A stretch of 64,000 nt of DNA from Alentia gelatinosa (lineage: Eukaryota > Annelida > Polychaeta > Phyllodocida > Polynoidae). A program made the position numbers and the translations under genes. This document shows positions 1-12,722 of the stretch, in pieces. The stretch's first letter is position 1, and each line of letters starts with the position of its first letter. The notes under the pieces are model-generated. The model saw only the letters and a list, made by a program, of their open reading frames with translations. It made no database searches and was not told the origin of the DNA. The stretch is from the NCBI GenBank assembly GCA_950022655.1, contig OX465581.1, positions 34,877,300 through 34,941,299 on the forward strand. Reading direction: 5' to 3'.

Positions 1-1259
1 CATTTTAGAATAGGTGTTTACAAGTACAGCCAAGTAAATGAAGGTCATACTGTCCTGGGATACTCCACTGTGCCCACATCCCTCAACCCGCAACCCTAGC
101 CTGAAGTACATTTGAACCTCCTCCTTCGCTGACCACACATTCTGTTAGTGCAAATCCGCCATATATATTCCCATTCAGTACTTTCACACTGATACCACAA
201 GCTCCCATCTGCCCCAACCCATAAAAACTGTCACCCTTAAGATTCTACCCAATCAAGCACCCTCCAACCCAGTATAAATCTTGATTTCGCTCTCAAAATG
301 CCCGCAAAATCACACCATGAGATCATTTAACCTGAACGTCCCCCATACCATTGTACCCAATAATCATTATAATACATCTTCACACAACCTTGGGAAAAGC
401 TGATCTACAATTCCCCAAACTCTTCTTTTAGGCCTGAATTCTCTAATCTAATCTAATCAACTGCAAACCTTTGTATCTTATGTTGCCAAAGATATCTGAC
501 ATATTTCTTCATTATATTCTGTATAGCCTACTATAAATTTCCCCACCTCTTAAAATAAAACTTAATATAACGCAGGCCTACATTCTGAAAATCTTGCACA
601 CGACAGATTCTAAATGTTCATCCCCCGCCCCCACCGATTTCTTATTTTTCGGGACGTTCCTTTGCTACTTATATGTAATAAAACACTATTTGTGAATCAT
701 GTAACAAACAAAGAAGTATATCTACAAAGAGTAATAGTCTTACACTCGAGCATAACGATAACATTCACTGAATATCTCATGAAGAAACATCTGTGATTCA
801 GATAGTAACTGACACCATTAGATAAATCACATATATTAAATGCCATAGATCCATGTCTCTTAGTTTTTCCATAGAAAAAATCCAATTGCTGCAATACATA
901 ATAGTTTACTTTATTTTATCAAACACATTTCAGTAGAAGGAATACATAGATGGATCATTCGATGCTTCGGCTTGATTGTCCATATTTCTAGAAAGAATAA
1001 AGGTTCACATGAGAGTAAATGATTAACCAACTTGTGGAACGTCATATGTTTTCAGTCCTGGATTTCAAAGGAGAGTGAATGGTTGAACGTTCTCATAAGG
1101 CATATTGACTTCCGGGCTAACTATTTCCTCAAAGAATCAGACCTGTCTTTAATTGCCTCAATTCGTTGAAACTCAAAGTCACACAAAGTGACACACGCTT
1201 TTAGCCAAGTTCAGGGATAAACACCCGGTTACCTTAAATGTGGATTAAACGAAAGGTGA
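1..1259. other. Gene-free AT-rich sequence
   Basis: No exon, repeat family or RNA gene is visible on either strand. The two short open frames near 614-894 overlap in opposite directions and look like chance. Confidence 0.45.
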
Positions 1260-1900
1260 CTCACGCGTCACGACATTAGGATCCCTTATCTCCGCGGGTG
1301 AGTCGAGCGGTTCTTACTACCAGCATCGACCAGGAGGAACCAGACTTCAAAGAACACTGCGGGCTTTACGCTCCTGTTGTTCAATGCGTGGTAAATCTAA
1401 CCGCTTTCTGCCCGCCCACCCACCTGCCAACTCATTTACACATACATGCTCATTGAGCTACTCCCCGCTAGTACCCGCATGTTTACGCGCAAACGGCAAT
1501 GCGTCATGTCGGTACCAGCGGAGCCCTCAACCGGAAGTGAGCAGGCGGAAGTAGTAGCATGAGCCATGCGCGTGCGTGATACGGCCTGACGGGGGGTCCA
1601 TGCAGCGGGCCGTGCGCAAATCACTTCACCCCCGACCCTCGCTCGGCAGCTCGTCCATGAGAAAACAGCCCCAACCCTACCGCTTCCGGCCCCGCCCATG
1701 TAAGGGTGCTGACGCTGACCGTCTGGTTCCGGGAAGGTGCCGGGCTGAGGGATCGATATGACTCCGCGCCTCCCTCTCCTTGCCCGCCGCCCGCCGCCCG
1801 CCGCCCGCCGCTCGCCGCCCGCCGCCCGCCGTGCACATCTCACGCTTCTCAGTGGCGGATTCAGGATCCTCAACCCTCCCCCAATTGATAGAGACAAAAG
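1260..1900. other. CpG-rich block
   Basis: This block is markedly richer in GC and CpG than its surroundings (for example ACGCGTCACGACATTAGG and CCGCGGGTGAGTCGAGCGG). It contains a 7-bp satellite (1782-1831). Open frames cross it on both strands only because of the repeat. It could be a CpG-island promoter of a neighbouring gene, but no TATA box, initiator or exon could be supported. Confidence 0.35.
1782..1831. repeat. (GCCGCCC)n microsatellite, 7-bp unit
   Basis: About seven units of GCCCGCC occur with one C-to-T change. Proline/arginine-rich frames through it are shadows of the repeat. Confidence 0.85.
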
Positions 1901-2071
1901 TCACGGGGTGGAGGACTTAATCATTTAAGATATTATCTGCACGGACATAACATCATATTTTTATATATAAGTAATAACTGCTATATACATTAAGTATATC
2001 ATTCATATCATCCGTTGTATATATGGCATACATTTCATGTACATGCCCCTAGACATAAATATCAGGATAGT

Positions 2072-2377
2072 ATAACATGCATTGTACATGTGTGTATGTA
2101 TAATGGACCTTCCATACTTAACCTATAAATATTATTGTGTGTGTAAAATGCATTGTATATGTAATAGATCCATACATAATGTTCCATACATAACCGAAAA
2201 ATATCACTTTATATGAAAGATATGAAATGTATTGTACACATAGTAGATCTTCCATACATAGCCTACATATATCACTGTATTTAAAACGCATTGTATACAT
2301 ATAGATGATCTTCCATACATAGCCTATATATACTTATATATCACTGTGTACGAAATGTATTGTATACATAGATCTTT
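2072..2377. repeat. Minisatellite, 60-78-bp unit, about 4.4 copies
   Basis: Each unit runs AAATGCATTGTATACATA, then GATCTTCCATACATAGCCTA, then ATATCACTGTAT. Units begin near 2074, 2145, 2222, 2287 and 2352. They differ in length through small indels. The last unit is partial. Confidence 0.7.
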
Positions 2378-2964
2378 ACCGAAGCAATGAATATATGGGA
2401 CTCCTATTATGAACACTCAGCTGTTGGTATTTGCCGAGACGAGAGGCGAACGGGTCCGTTGTGTAACAGACGGACATCCTCACACTCTGACGGACCTTTT
2501 TGATTCTCCTAGATCTGGGCCGGTGTGTACTCGCCATCAGGGTCAGAATGTCCTTGAGGAGATGACATCACTGTTGTAACTGAGTGCAGGCTGGCCCATC
2601 CGCGCAGGGCACTGGGTTAGTGTAGGGCCCCTGGGTCAGAGGTCACGCCCCCTGAGGCCTGCCTCGCCCTATGACTTATCGGTTTGCCGAGTTGGCAGGT
2701 TGGTGCGATCAGACGTCGTGACGATGGTGCTGTGACTAGCTCGGAAGCAGGCGGGATCAGGCCGGGGGAGGGGGTACCGGGAACCTATGACGCTTTAGGA
2801 TTACCCCCAATGGTAATATCAAAAGTGTACCTTGGAGTGTCATTGTGACTTACACATTTACTATAGGGACAGTGCACTGGGTACATTGTCGAAACGCTCG
2901 AATGTATTCATGTACAATTGATTTGTAAATTGGTTCTCATAGTGGAATCTCTATATATCTACTT
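2378..2964. other. Gene-free unique sequence
   Basis: This is a GC-moderate stretch without repeats, RNA genes or coding signal. Nothing further can be supported. Confidence 0.4.
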
Positions 2965-3001
2965 GTATATATATATATATATATAATATATATATATATA
3001 T
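2965..3001. repeat. (TA)n microsatellite
   Basis: An alternating TA run with one AA break lies at the start of the 3-kb duplication mosaic. Confidence 0.9.
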
Positions 3002-3264
3002 CAATGTATAACAGAGCAGTTTATACTTTTGTAATTATTCAACAAGACGTGTATCCCTTGTCAACACTGTACCTAGGCATGTTGCCTGGGAGTATCCAAG
3101 GTGCGTCATTATTGATATTGACGTCAATAATTCTATTAACGGTTGGCGTGCACGCTCACCTCACTCTGCCTTTATCTGAGCCCAGACCTAAAAAAATTTA
3201 ATTTCAAATCTTAGTTACTCAGATTGTACATTGTAACTCTGAGGTTCTTCATGCTGTATTCCAG

Positions 3265-3490
3265 AAACTAGGAGCAAATAGTATGTTCATCCTAGATGAA
3301 TGAGCGTGTTATTATAAATGAATAACAATTAAAAGGTATAAGTTAGATATAGCCTATGGATAGTTTTCTGTAACCCAATTGCACCCAGTCAACTTGCAAT
3401 TTCTGCAACTGCCTATCTAGGATCCAAACAAATCAAGCACCAGTGGGTCTTGAGGTATTTCGGTATTGAGTGATTGGTCATGGTCAGCTG
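3265..3490 (+). repeat. Left arm of a large inverted repeat
   Basis: It starts AAACTAGGAGCAAATAGTAT and GTTCATC, continues TATAAATGAATAACAATT, and ends with CAAGCACCAGTGGGTC and TGAGTGATTGG. The same blocks appear in reverse complement at 4010-4179. It carries an extra segment of about 60 bp relative to the right arm. Confidence 0.7.
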
Positions 3491-3582
3491 GGCACGCCTC
3501 TAAGACACTGTGACACTGGCTCCCTGCTCTGTTCTCAATATCACAGTGAATAGCACACAGAGAGTGAAGGGAGGGTTTGTAT

Positions 3583-3645
3583 GCAGTACCCTGAAAGTCT
3601 ATATGTACCCCTCTAAACTCTAGATGATGTATTCAGCACGTGCAA
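3583..3645 (+). repeat. Direct repeat unit 1 (partner at 4473-4535)
   Basis: It reads GCAGTACCCTGAAAGTCT and later AACTCTAGATGATGTAT. The partner reads GCAGTAAGCTGAAAGCCT and CTCTCTAGATGACGTAT. Confidence 0.55.
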
Positions 3646-4009
3646 GCACGCACTAACTAGGAGCAAATGTTATTTCCATTTATAATGGAAGAGCGCGGTA
3701 TACCTAAATCATTTCATCAAATATGAGAAGAATGTATCAATAAACCCAGAGAATGGATTTAATAGTTTTTTCCAAAGTATCACCATATATCACATGTGTC
3801 AACAGATGACAACTGATTACTTAATCAAAATAGAAGTATCCTAATACAGTGAAAATGTTTCATAATCAAGTCATAAATACATTGGCATATTTCTTTTGAG
3901 GTGTTTGTCGTATGTTGGCTAACTTTTGATTTCGACTTGTGCCTGGTCTAGCATACCACACATCCCATTCAACTCGTCATGGTTGTGACTGAATTTTTCA
4001 TTGAAGGTC

Positions 4010-4179
4010 TTGGTCAACTGCCCAATCACTCAAGACCAAAATACCTGATTGACCTACTGGTGCTTGTTATATTTGAATCGTAGACACAGGCAGATGCTGA
4101 ATGTAGACCTTTAAATTGTTATTCATTTATAATTGCACACCCATTCATCAATGATGAACATACTATTTGCTCCTAGTTT
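4010..4179 (-). repeat. Right arm of a large inverted repeat
   Basis: This is the reverse complement of the left arm, including ATACTATTTGCTCCTAGTTT at its outer end and AATTGTTATTCATTTATA inside. A third short match, ACTAGGAGCAAATG, lies at 3656 between the arms. Confidence 0.7.
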
Positions 4180-4472
4180 GTACACTTATTGCACTCAAAA
4201 TACCATAATTGTCCTTTCTCTGTGATCTTGAACCATTTATAGAATCCTGGTTTTCATCTTGAGTATTTTATACATTGAAAATATGTGATTTCTGTTGATT
4301 TCCTAGACTGCAGTGCACACACAATGACAAGGTCACTCAGCCAAGAAAGTTCTATTAAAAGGAACCAAGTCAGTAGTGGGGCAGGGGGTATGGTAAGGCT
4401 TGATACTGGACCCCTGCTCATCTGACCAGGTCTTTATAGTCGGTGCATGGACAGCGAAGTGTTAGATTCTCT

Positions 4473-4535
4473 GCAGTAAGCTGAAAGCCTGTGTGAGCAT
4501 TCTAACCTCTCTAGATGACGTATATGAGCGCGATT
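4473..4535 (+). repeat. Direct repeat unit 2 (partner at 3583-3645)
   Basis: It is homologous to 3583-3645 in the same orientation and lies just outside the right arm of the inverted repeat, which suggests a composite element. Confidence 0.55.
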
Positions 4536-7400
4536 TCCCGCGCTCAATAAAGGCCTATAGGGGCTGGTGGTTGTTATTCTCGCCAAACTACACTTACTTC
4601 GTATGGTTTTATTACTGTAATCTATGTTGACTTATCAAAAGATTATATATATATATATATACATACACATGTACATATATAGCCTAATAATATCCTCAAT
4701 TTATTCTATTAACCACCAACGATGAATGGGGAAATGATAGATGGTACCTTTTATTCAGTGAAGATGAGAGATAACAAAAAGGGGAGCGGTTAACGTGATG
4801 GAAGAGGTTTTTTCCCATCCCATGCTTTCTTAAGGTACTATAGGAAGGTGCAAATAGGTCATTATCAGTCAAGATGGTGTATATCATATATAATTTAAGT
4901 AGAGACTCATTGCGTCAACTATCTGCTCATCATGGATACTAACTGCTGAGTTAATGAGACATTTATGTCCCGTGTTTTTATCCTGTATCGCAGTATAGGT
5001 ATGTTTTATAATCTGACTGCTGACCCATAATCTTGTGGTTATATATTTTTTTTAACTTGTTTGATGATCAGTGGTTTGAGATTGAATCAATGATATGACC
5101 TCTTACCATGGAGTCATGACACGAAGTGACATGGGGCAGCATCTAATTTATATGATTAATCTAATCACATTGTGAATCTTTAGCCATGTATATTGCAACT
5201 CAGAGTAGGCTGGCAAAATTCTTTGAATTAACTTTCGGAGTCAGCCCAAACTTCGAAATATATGGACATTTATGTTAAATAAGTATAACATATATCCAGA
5301 AATGTGGTGAACCGAAGAATGAACTCCTGAAACACACACTCTGCCTAAAGCAATATGAGGGATTTCTATTTCGACTAACCACTGCTAAACCAATTCGAAC
5401 AACTCTTTTTTTATCATTCAAGAAAGACATTAACGACTGAAATATTTGACAACAACATGGCTGATGTCAACCCAATAGAGTAAGTGTTGTCTTTATTCCA
5501 CGGCTGTAGAGTTTTTGATTAGTGGAATAGACCTTCAGTGGCCAGGGTCCTCTCCCTTGGAGCTATCGGTTAAACGTTGCGTCACGTCGTTGGGTTGGGT
5601 CAGCTTTAAAGCCCCAATCATTAGTTAAAGGCATATCGAATTATTCATAGTTCTGCCACCTGATGATTTTTAATATGGATAACTCGAAGTTCAAACTGGT
5701 TCCATATGACTTGTTTTAATACCTGATGAGTAAAATACATTGTGTCCCGTTTCTCTTCACATGTAAAGAGAAACATTGGGTTTATTCGTATCGGAGGTAT
5801 GCAAAATAGGGTTTGCCTCAAAGACAAAGACAATGACCATTGGTTTTAGTATTCAGATGTGTAATACCGGTATTATACATTTGATATATTCTCTGGAAGT
5901 TTGAAGAAAATTACATATATTTATATTTCAGAATTATATACATGGTTTGTTTCATAATGCCATTATCATATCTCTCCTTGGATGAACTATTATTTTTCTA
6001 CTTAGATATGTGTTCTGTAACACCTGGAGAGTATCCCATTCAACTTCTAGGAAATCTAGGATTTAATCTTCAATGTGGATTGTCCGAAATGCCTTTAAAC
6101 TTAAAGGCATATCCTACACTTTACGGTGGCGCCATATGGTGATCTCTTGATAATGTCAATTATCAGATAAATCTGGTCTCTTGGGATTCATTGTTAATGT
6201 TTCGTCCAGTTTAATTTTCAGGCCAAATTACCCGATATGCCTTTAAGTGGTCATGTAAAGACCCGGGCACTGCAGGGATACAGCAAGCTTAGCAAACACA
6301 TAATGTTGTGTATCGTGCGATACAGGGATGCTAACTCTACAGTAATGGTGTCTGTCTCTTGGTTTTATCCTGGCAGAGGTCCAGTTTCGCTTCAGGCTTC
6401 GTACCGCCGTGCCACAACTGACGTACACACGAACGACGTCGTCAGTCGCTCTCATCGCCGACAAAACATGTGTCCAGCGCATGCGCGACGTCCAGTGGCT
6501 ATTTTTAGCGATATTGTCAGCCAAGGCTCGTCCATTAGGGGTCATTCTACGTCATGTGTGTACTGATGACATTGTCCACACTCTCCTCATAGAGCAGACG
6601 ACATTTTTCCTCTTTACATTCACATCCATACATCATCTCAAACTGATGATGATGGATTTCCAAAAATGTTCCACCATGACTTTGTGTGAATTGAATTGAA
6701 TTCAGTAATACATTCATACCTGCTCACTTCATAAACATTTAGGCCTATAAACATCATGAGGTATTTCTTAATATGATGGCTGCTGTAGAGATATTTTCTC
6801 GAGAATGTCATTATGAACGTATACGACCGCGGTGGGAACAGACAATTAACCTACTTTTTTTCATTTGACCAAAATACGGTTGGCCATTTCAAGAAATAGT
6901 TCACCAAGATCAATATAAGGTCTACTTTACAGATCATCATATACAATGTCACTTTACCCGCTTCAGGAAAGTTTAGGGACATATGGACATGTTTATAACA
7001 CCATAAATCCCACTGTTATGGTCGTGATTTGACGCTGGCCGTTGCTATCTCGCAAAACACAATCAACCAATAACCTTCATTGATGTAGGTTCAGTCATGA
7101 CAAGAAAAACAAGTTGTACAGAAGTAGGCCTCATGTGAAAAAGTTCACATCGAACTGAGCTTCCAAACAACCCCCAACTATACCATGAAGGGAGCACCCA
7201 CAGGACACTGACCAACACACATGTAGCCCACCTAGCCTGTAGAATAAAGGTAGCATGCTACAGAACAGCATCACAGCACCTCCTCATTCCACCCAGGTCA
7301 GCATTACCACCACACACCCCCCCCCCCCCAATCTCAATCCGAGATGCCTGTCACATAAATACGTTGCTTAAAACTGGGGTTAATTACCATGTTGCAGCAT
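4536..7400. other. Gene-free sequence
   Basis: This is mostly AT-rich DNA with a TA run near 4645-4662. A GC/CpG-richer patch at 6390-6560 has open frames on both strands that overlap and resemble no protein I know. C-rich sequence (7317-7329) marks the right side. Confidence 0.4.
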
Positions 7401-8110
7401 TTAGATCTCCACCTAACAACAGGAGTGTATGTCCCATCCTCAGGGGGAGCCTGGCAGAGTGGGTGACTCCTCATTGACTGTACACGTCTGTGGTCACACA
7501 CCAATTGCAATATTTGCCGTTTCTCCACCAGGTAATGGATGGGGTTGTCAGAATAAATAACGCCCTAATGGGGGTCTATGGCAGTAATGGCCTGTTTACA
7601 AAACCAAAACCTCCATGTAGGGAAAGTTTGGTAGGACTGAAATGGTAATTATGAGGAAGGAGAGGCAGGGAAAGCTCCCCCTGAAAGCACACCATAATGT
7701 CACGCTTTGTCTTCACTTGGAGAGAGCGTATGATTAATTCTAATAACTCCCCTGGCTGCTTGGGTGTTCTGTGCCACCTAAACTCCCACGTTGACCCGTT
7801 TAGTTTGCAGTCAAATATGTCATGGGCAAATTACAAGCAAATTACTGCTAATGTTTTCATATGCCTTGCTGTAAATTCCCCTGACCTTCCACCCTTTTGA
7901 TGGTTGATGCTCTATGAACAGCTCCAGGCTAATGATAACAAAAAAAGACAAAAACAACCGTATCTTACGAGGCTTCATAGAGTGTGTTATCTCTGATATT
8001 ACTGTTATCGCTCTGGGCTATACTCCTGTGTGGCATGCTGTGATTAATTGCGGAACAGTGGATCACTCACCTTGGAGTAGATTACAGGTAAGTAGATAAT
8101 CTCAGTCGGA
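7400..8110. other. GC-richer unique block, possible conserved noncoding sequence
   Basis: Well-mixed non-repetitive sequence contains homeodomain-type and octamer-like words (TGATTAATTCTAATAACT, GGGCAAATTACAAG, GCTAATGTTTTCATATGC). No open frame longer than about 67 codons exists. The type is a guess from texture only. Confidence 0.25.
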
Positions 8111-11100
8111 CGACTGGTGCCTGTAACCACCGCTGCCGCTACCACCAAAGATGATCTGGGCCCTAGTCTTCTCGGCACCCTTTGACGACGCCTACTTCAG
8201 GTGTGCTGAGAGTGGGGGGCAATGCATATCTGTCTACAGAACGGGGACCCTTCCTCCAGGTGAACAGGTGCAGGTGGCCACTGGTACTCCCCCCCCCCCC
8301 CCAATACACTTTACAAGCACAGGTGTGTCATCGTAATTTTCGGTATCAGTGGCATCGACTTGTACTGTGTTTAGTTCTAGGAGTTTTTTTTATATATATT
8401 ACATTTTTTATACACACTATATGCTCTGGTCTGATGTTAGGGACTGGCCCATGAAATGATAAAAGGTCTTTAATCATTGTTATGCAGATAGAAGTTACAG
8501 AATATATGCCTCATAGCAATAACTTTAAGGGTATCAATAGACAAGATTAACCTAAATTGACCAACGAAGGAGTATAATGCATGTCTTCAAAGAAACTTTC
8601 ACTCGAATATATGGGAAATCTATAGTGCTGTATAGATAATCAATGAAGACTTTTAAATCGAATAAATGTCAAAAGTAACCCCATATTCCTTAAAATGGAT
8701 GGTAATTATGCACTGATAATCTATTGATTGAGTTTATTTATTTAGGCTTTGAACATGTTAAAAGGTCTTATTCCTTTCGGATTGAAATTATTCTCAGGGT
8801 ATATTGCACAATCCTGAAAAATCCTAAAGATAACGAAAAGTGTCAACACGGAGCCAACTAGAAATGGAATTCCCCTATGAGTGGTGAGGAGGTTCCTTTT
8901 ATGAATGAGAAGATATTGATGTTAGGCTGAGGCCTATAGGCGGAAGTGATGCGTCATGAGCCTACCTTGACACACATGCAGATCGGGGGAACCCGGGCAG
9001 GTGTGCCTGGAAGCGCTGCCAACAGACCTATCGACGTATGGTTTATCCCCTCGTTGATTCATATTCAGCCAGAAAATTCCGCCGTCGTAGACTGCAAGTT
9101 TGACCAGCCGTATGGGCTTGTCATTCGTGATAGGAAATTCCACTACTTAAAGTAAATGACATAATTTGCTATAAAAAGTCTTTGATTCATAAGGCAATAC
9201 AACCATGCCAAGATAACGTCAACCAACCAAGCTCTACATAGTTCTTTTACGGAACTGTCTGGGTGGGGCCTTTTGCTTGTTGAATATGATTTGGGTAAAT
9301 AATTGATTACACAAGCTAGCTATTCTGCAGTTCTTATATAACTATTCTTTATAGAATACACTTCTTTCTAATCTACAAGTCTACATATCTCTTCAATGAA
9401 TTACTAAGTTTATACCTTTATCATAATAATTGTCATAGTTACCAAACAATCTATCCTTATCTGAACATCTACTTTAGTCTCAGAAAGATGTGATGCAGCA
9501 CACTTGGAGAAGTGGCAACTAAACCGCGAAATTTGTGTCATAAACTTTACTATGCCTACTAAGCATTAATAAATGTTCAAATCTACAAAATCTTCCGGTG
9601 TTGTTGGTTTGTGATAATTCCCTCATAACGTTTTATCAAAATAATAATAAATCTACAATTCAATTAAAGAACCTTTGGAATCAGGATTAAGTGATAAAAT
9701 GGTTTTCCCATATTATTTTGATGCACCAAATCATTTTTCGGTCAACCATTCTACATAATGAATTGAAATCTGTACCACTCCCTGTTTTAGATATCAATGG
9801 CTGTCTACCACGCAGGACTGGTAATGGTGATTCAGGTAATTGACCATAGCATAGAGGTGTAATTTCTCATAATGACAGAAACGAACCTGGAACTAACCAC
9901 GACCTGCAATGGGTCTCGATAACAGCTGTTGTTAGAGAAACAATACCATCGAAGTACATGTTAGAAAACTCTATAATTCAAGTACATGTTGAAGGACCAG
10001 GTGGCTAAAACTATGAACGATAAAAGAACTGATCTTATCATGGTCTTCTCGTTTCCTAAAGTGATCCGTCTTTATTGAGGTCAGTCTTAACGAAAAGACC
10101 ACAAGTTTTACTTTTTGTAGATCCGTTGCTAGGTGGATTCGATCCTTCATAACAAATGTCTTCTGGAAACAGTAAACGATAGAAACTGCAAATGTCGCCT
10201 GAGGTTAAATCCCTAATCATAATCGCTCCGCCAGTATTGTTCTTAGTTTTAAAAACACACCCCTAGCGTCCCAACGGTTAAGGGCAAAGATCATCCTACG
10301 CTGTAGTATGAACTTTAAAGTTTATCAATAGGGAAAGTACATAAGGAAAGTGGTTGAATGGGTATACATGATTTTCATCAAAACTACCAGTATGTACTTG
10401 ATATTCATAATAACAGCTTCACTTCCAGTGCAATATAATACATTTCCATAATTATGTATAATTGCAATGAAACCAATGTTGAAATACTTTAATCCAGTTA
10501 ATGCGTGTATTGATATTTTTCCGTTTACAAAGTATAATGAACAAATGTCCTATGAGAGTCGTGATAACTCAACCATCTTTAAATGCACCAATCAACTTAC
10601 CCTTACTCTCGTCAATAACACTCTACCTCCCACATAACATTGGCGCGGGGAAAACAATTCCGAGGATCTCTGTTTCTTAATTGTTTCACATGTGGCCAGC
10701 CTAGGTGGCCGGGGAACCACAGGCGACATGGCCACATCAAAGAATGAGACTGCAGCATGTAGACCAGCGTCAAGACATCAAAGAAGGTGCACCTCGTGTT
10801 GGAGATACGTGCGGCGAATGACAAAGACTCCTCATGTCATGTCCGTTATTGTCAGCCTCAATCATGGAAGTGAGGGCGTCCGGGGTGAATCATGACGCAC
10901 CAGGTGGGGCGGGGGAGGGGAAGTTAGAGTTTTTGTTGTGTGTCTTTTTCTTTTTTGTTTGAATATGTTTTAAGACGTTACAATCGTTCACCTGTTTCCA
11001 GGTGATCCAGGTGATTCCATGGCGATCCTCCATGATGGCGTCAACTTAAAACAAACTACAACATATTCAATTACAGGACATACCAGAATCCACATTTCTT

Positions 11101-11998
11101 TTATGCACCTTACTCCCAGAAATCAGAATCTGGATACCAGATCTTCTAAACAAAGATTATGGTAAACGGTATACAACCCCTCATACAATCATGGACATAT
11201 GTAAACAGTGTAAGGTCTTATGAGCTTTGCACTCTCAAAAAACCATATATCTTAGGCTACACATTTAACACCCTTTGCAATTCTTCTTTTACTTTCATCT
11301 TAAACCTGTCATTCATGCCTAGGTGCTGCTAAGTTTATCATACAATTTCACTTCTATATAAAGAGGCGATTGTCTATGCTTCTCAATTTTCGGCAACTGC
11401 AATTTAACAAGTATTTTCTTATCTCCCCTCGTACTCACTTCATCCTGTCCATATACATGGTCAGTATTCTAGTCCACCAATGGTGAAGATACTGAGTACT
11501 GTATCTCCAACTAACAGCACTTGATATTAAAATGCAGAAGGTATTGTAAAGAGAAAAAAAGGATTATCTATATTCACACTGCCTTTGGACAGCAATGAAG
11601 ATAATGTGGTTTATCACCCACCTAATACGGAGTGTCAATACTAGACCTATAGGGAGTGTGTAATTCACTTGTAGGAAATTACGGGTGGTGTTTATCTCCG
11701 GTGAACAAAGAGCGGAGATTACGGAAAAATAGGTCCCTTGCATCCAAAGTAGTACGTGAGAAGATCGGCACTCATTTTGTTTCTTGTTCCTTGTTTCCTT
11801 CGAGACAAATATTAAACGAGCTCGTAGAGGTTAAAACGTTTCACTTATATTATATACCTATAGTTATCAATGATTGATTCAAAATTATCAAAACTTGATG
11901 ACATCTAAACCGCTATTCAAAGTGTGTTGGACAACAGGAAATGACATTATGCTCTTTAGTAGGGGCAGTCACAAATTCAAAGTATGAATATATTTTTT
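8111..11998. other. Gene-free sequence
   Basis: AT-rich DNA with two GC-richer patches (8934-9155 and 10610-10920), in which short frames are open on both strands. No repeat family, exon or RNA gene was recognised. A short C run lies near 8290. Confidence 0.4.
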
Positions 11999-12000
11999 TC

Positions 12001-12063
12001 ATACCAGCGCACTATGCTGGTATGGATAAAATACCAAAGCCACCGCAGCGGTTGGTATCCATA
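12001..12063. repeat. Nested hairpin cluster
   Basis: ATACCAGC (12001-12008) pairs with GCTGGTAT (12016-12023). TATGGATA (12021-12028) pairs with TATCCATA (12056-12063), and ATACCAA (12031-12037) pairs with TTGGTAT (12052-12058). Mutually exclusive stems are possible. Confidence 0.6.
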
Positions 12064-12663
12064 GTATTTTCCGGCACAGGTACATGATGCTATATTACTG
12101 TAGAGTGAAGTATTATGGAGTTTAGCAGTGACTCAGATGAAGTCTGCATAAAATTTATGTAGGTCCAGTACCATATATTATATAGGGGTGGCATAACGAA
12201 CCGTTTTCTCGATATTTCTTCATTCACATGAAAAGTTAAAGTTATTTATCTTGTCGTTGTTGTTCAATTATTGGGTTTTTAAAAGGCAATTCATTTGTAT
12301 AATTTCAACATATTACCACTATAATAGGGAGCGCGGGAAAGGATCTACTTGAAGCGTACACGGTCCAGTAGCACTCGTTCAGATTCACCGTACCAGGGAC
12401 TAACGTGCTATCCGTATACTACTCAATATTTTACCCACCCACCTACTCCCTCTATTTAATATGCACGTTTGCTATAAACGGGTTCTACTGTATATACTAC
12501 CTTAAAATATCTTTATTACAACACAATGTATAAATACGGATATACATTTAGTGTATGTATAATGAATTCTTAATTTTAGCTCATATTTCCATCACAAAAA
12601 GTAAACATGTATTCTAACGGTGTCATTTCCCTGGCTGACCATGCATGATTCATGTGTCTACTT

Positions 12664-12722
12664 GTCATGGTCCCTAAATACCCTCAGGGTGTCATGGGAT
12701 GTTAAACCACAAACAAACAGAC
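12664..12722 (-). repeat. Dispersed repeat, GTTTGTTT...GGTTTAAC type, copy 1
   Basis: On the minus strand it reads TGTTTGTTTGTGGTTTAACA, then TCCCATGACACCCTGAGGG, then TATTTAGGGACCATGA. The same order of blocks occurs at 34868. The GTTTGTTT/TTTAAC core is a common dispersed motif that I associate with molluscs. Confidence 0.6.

Noticed and set aside
1436..1897. 153-codon Arg/Gly-rich frame at the left CpG block
   Set aside because: It is produced by the GCCGCCC satellite, and overlapping frames are open on both strands.
6237..6566. 109-codon plus-strand frame as a gene
   Set aside because: An overlapping frame of 100 codons is open on the other strand, there is no recognisable domain, and the composition is shuffled-looking.
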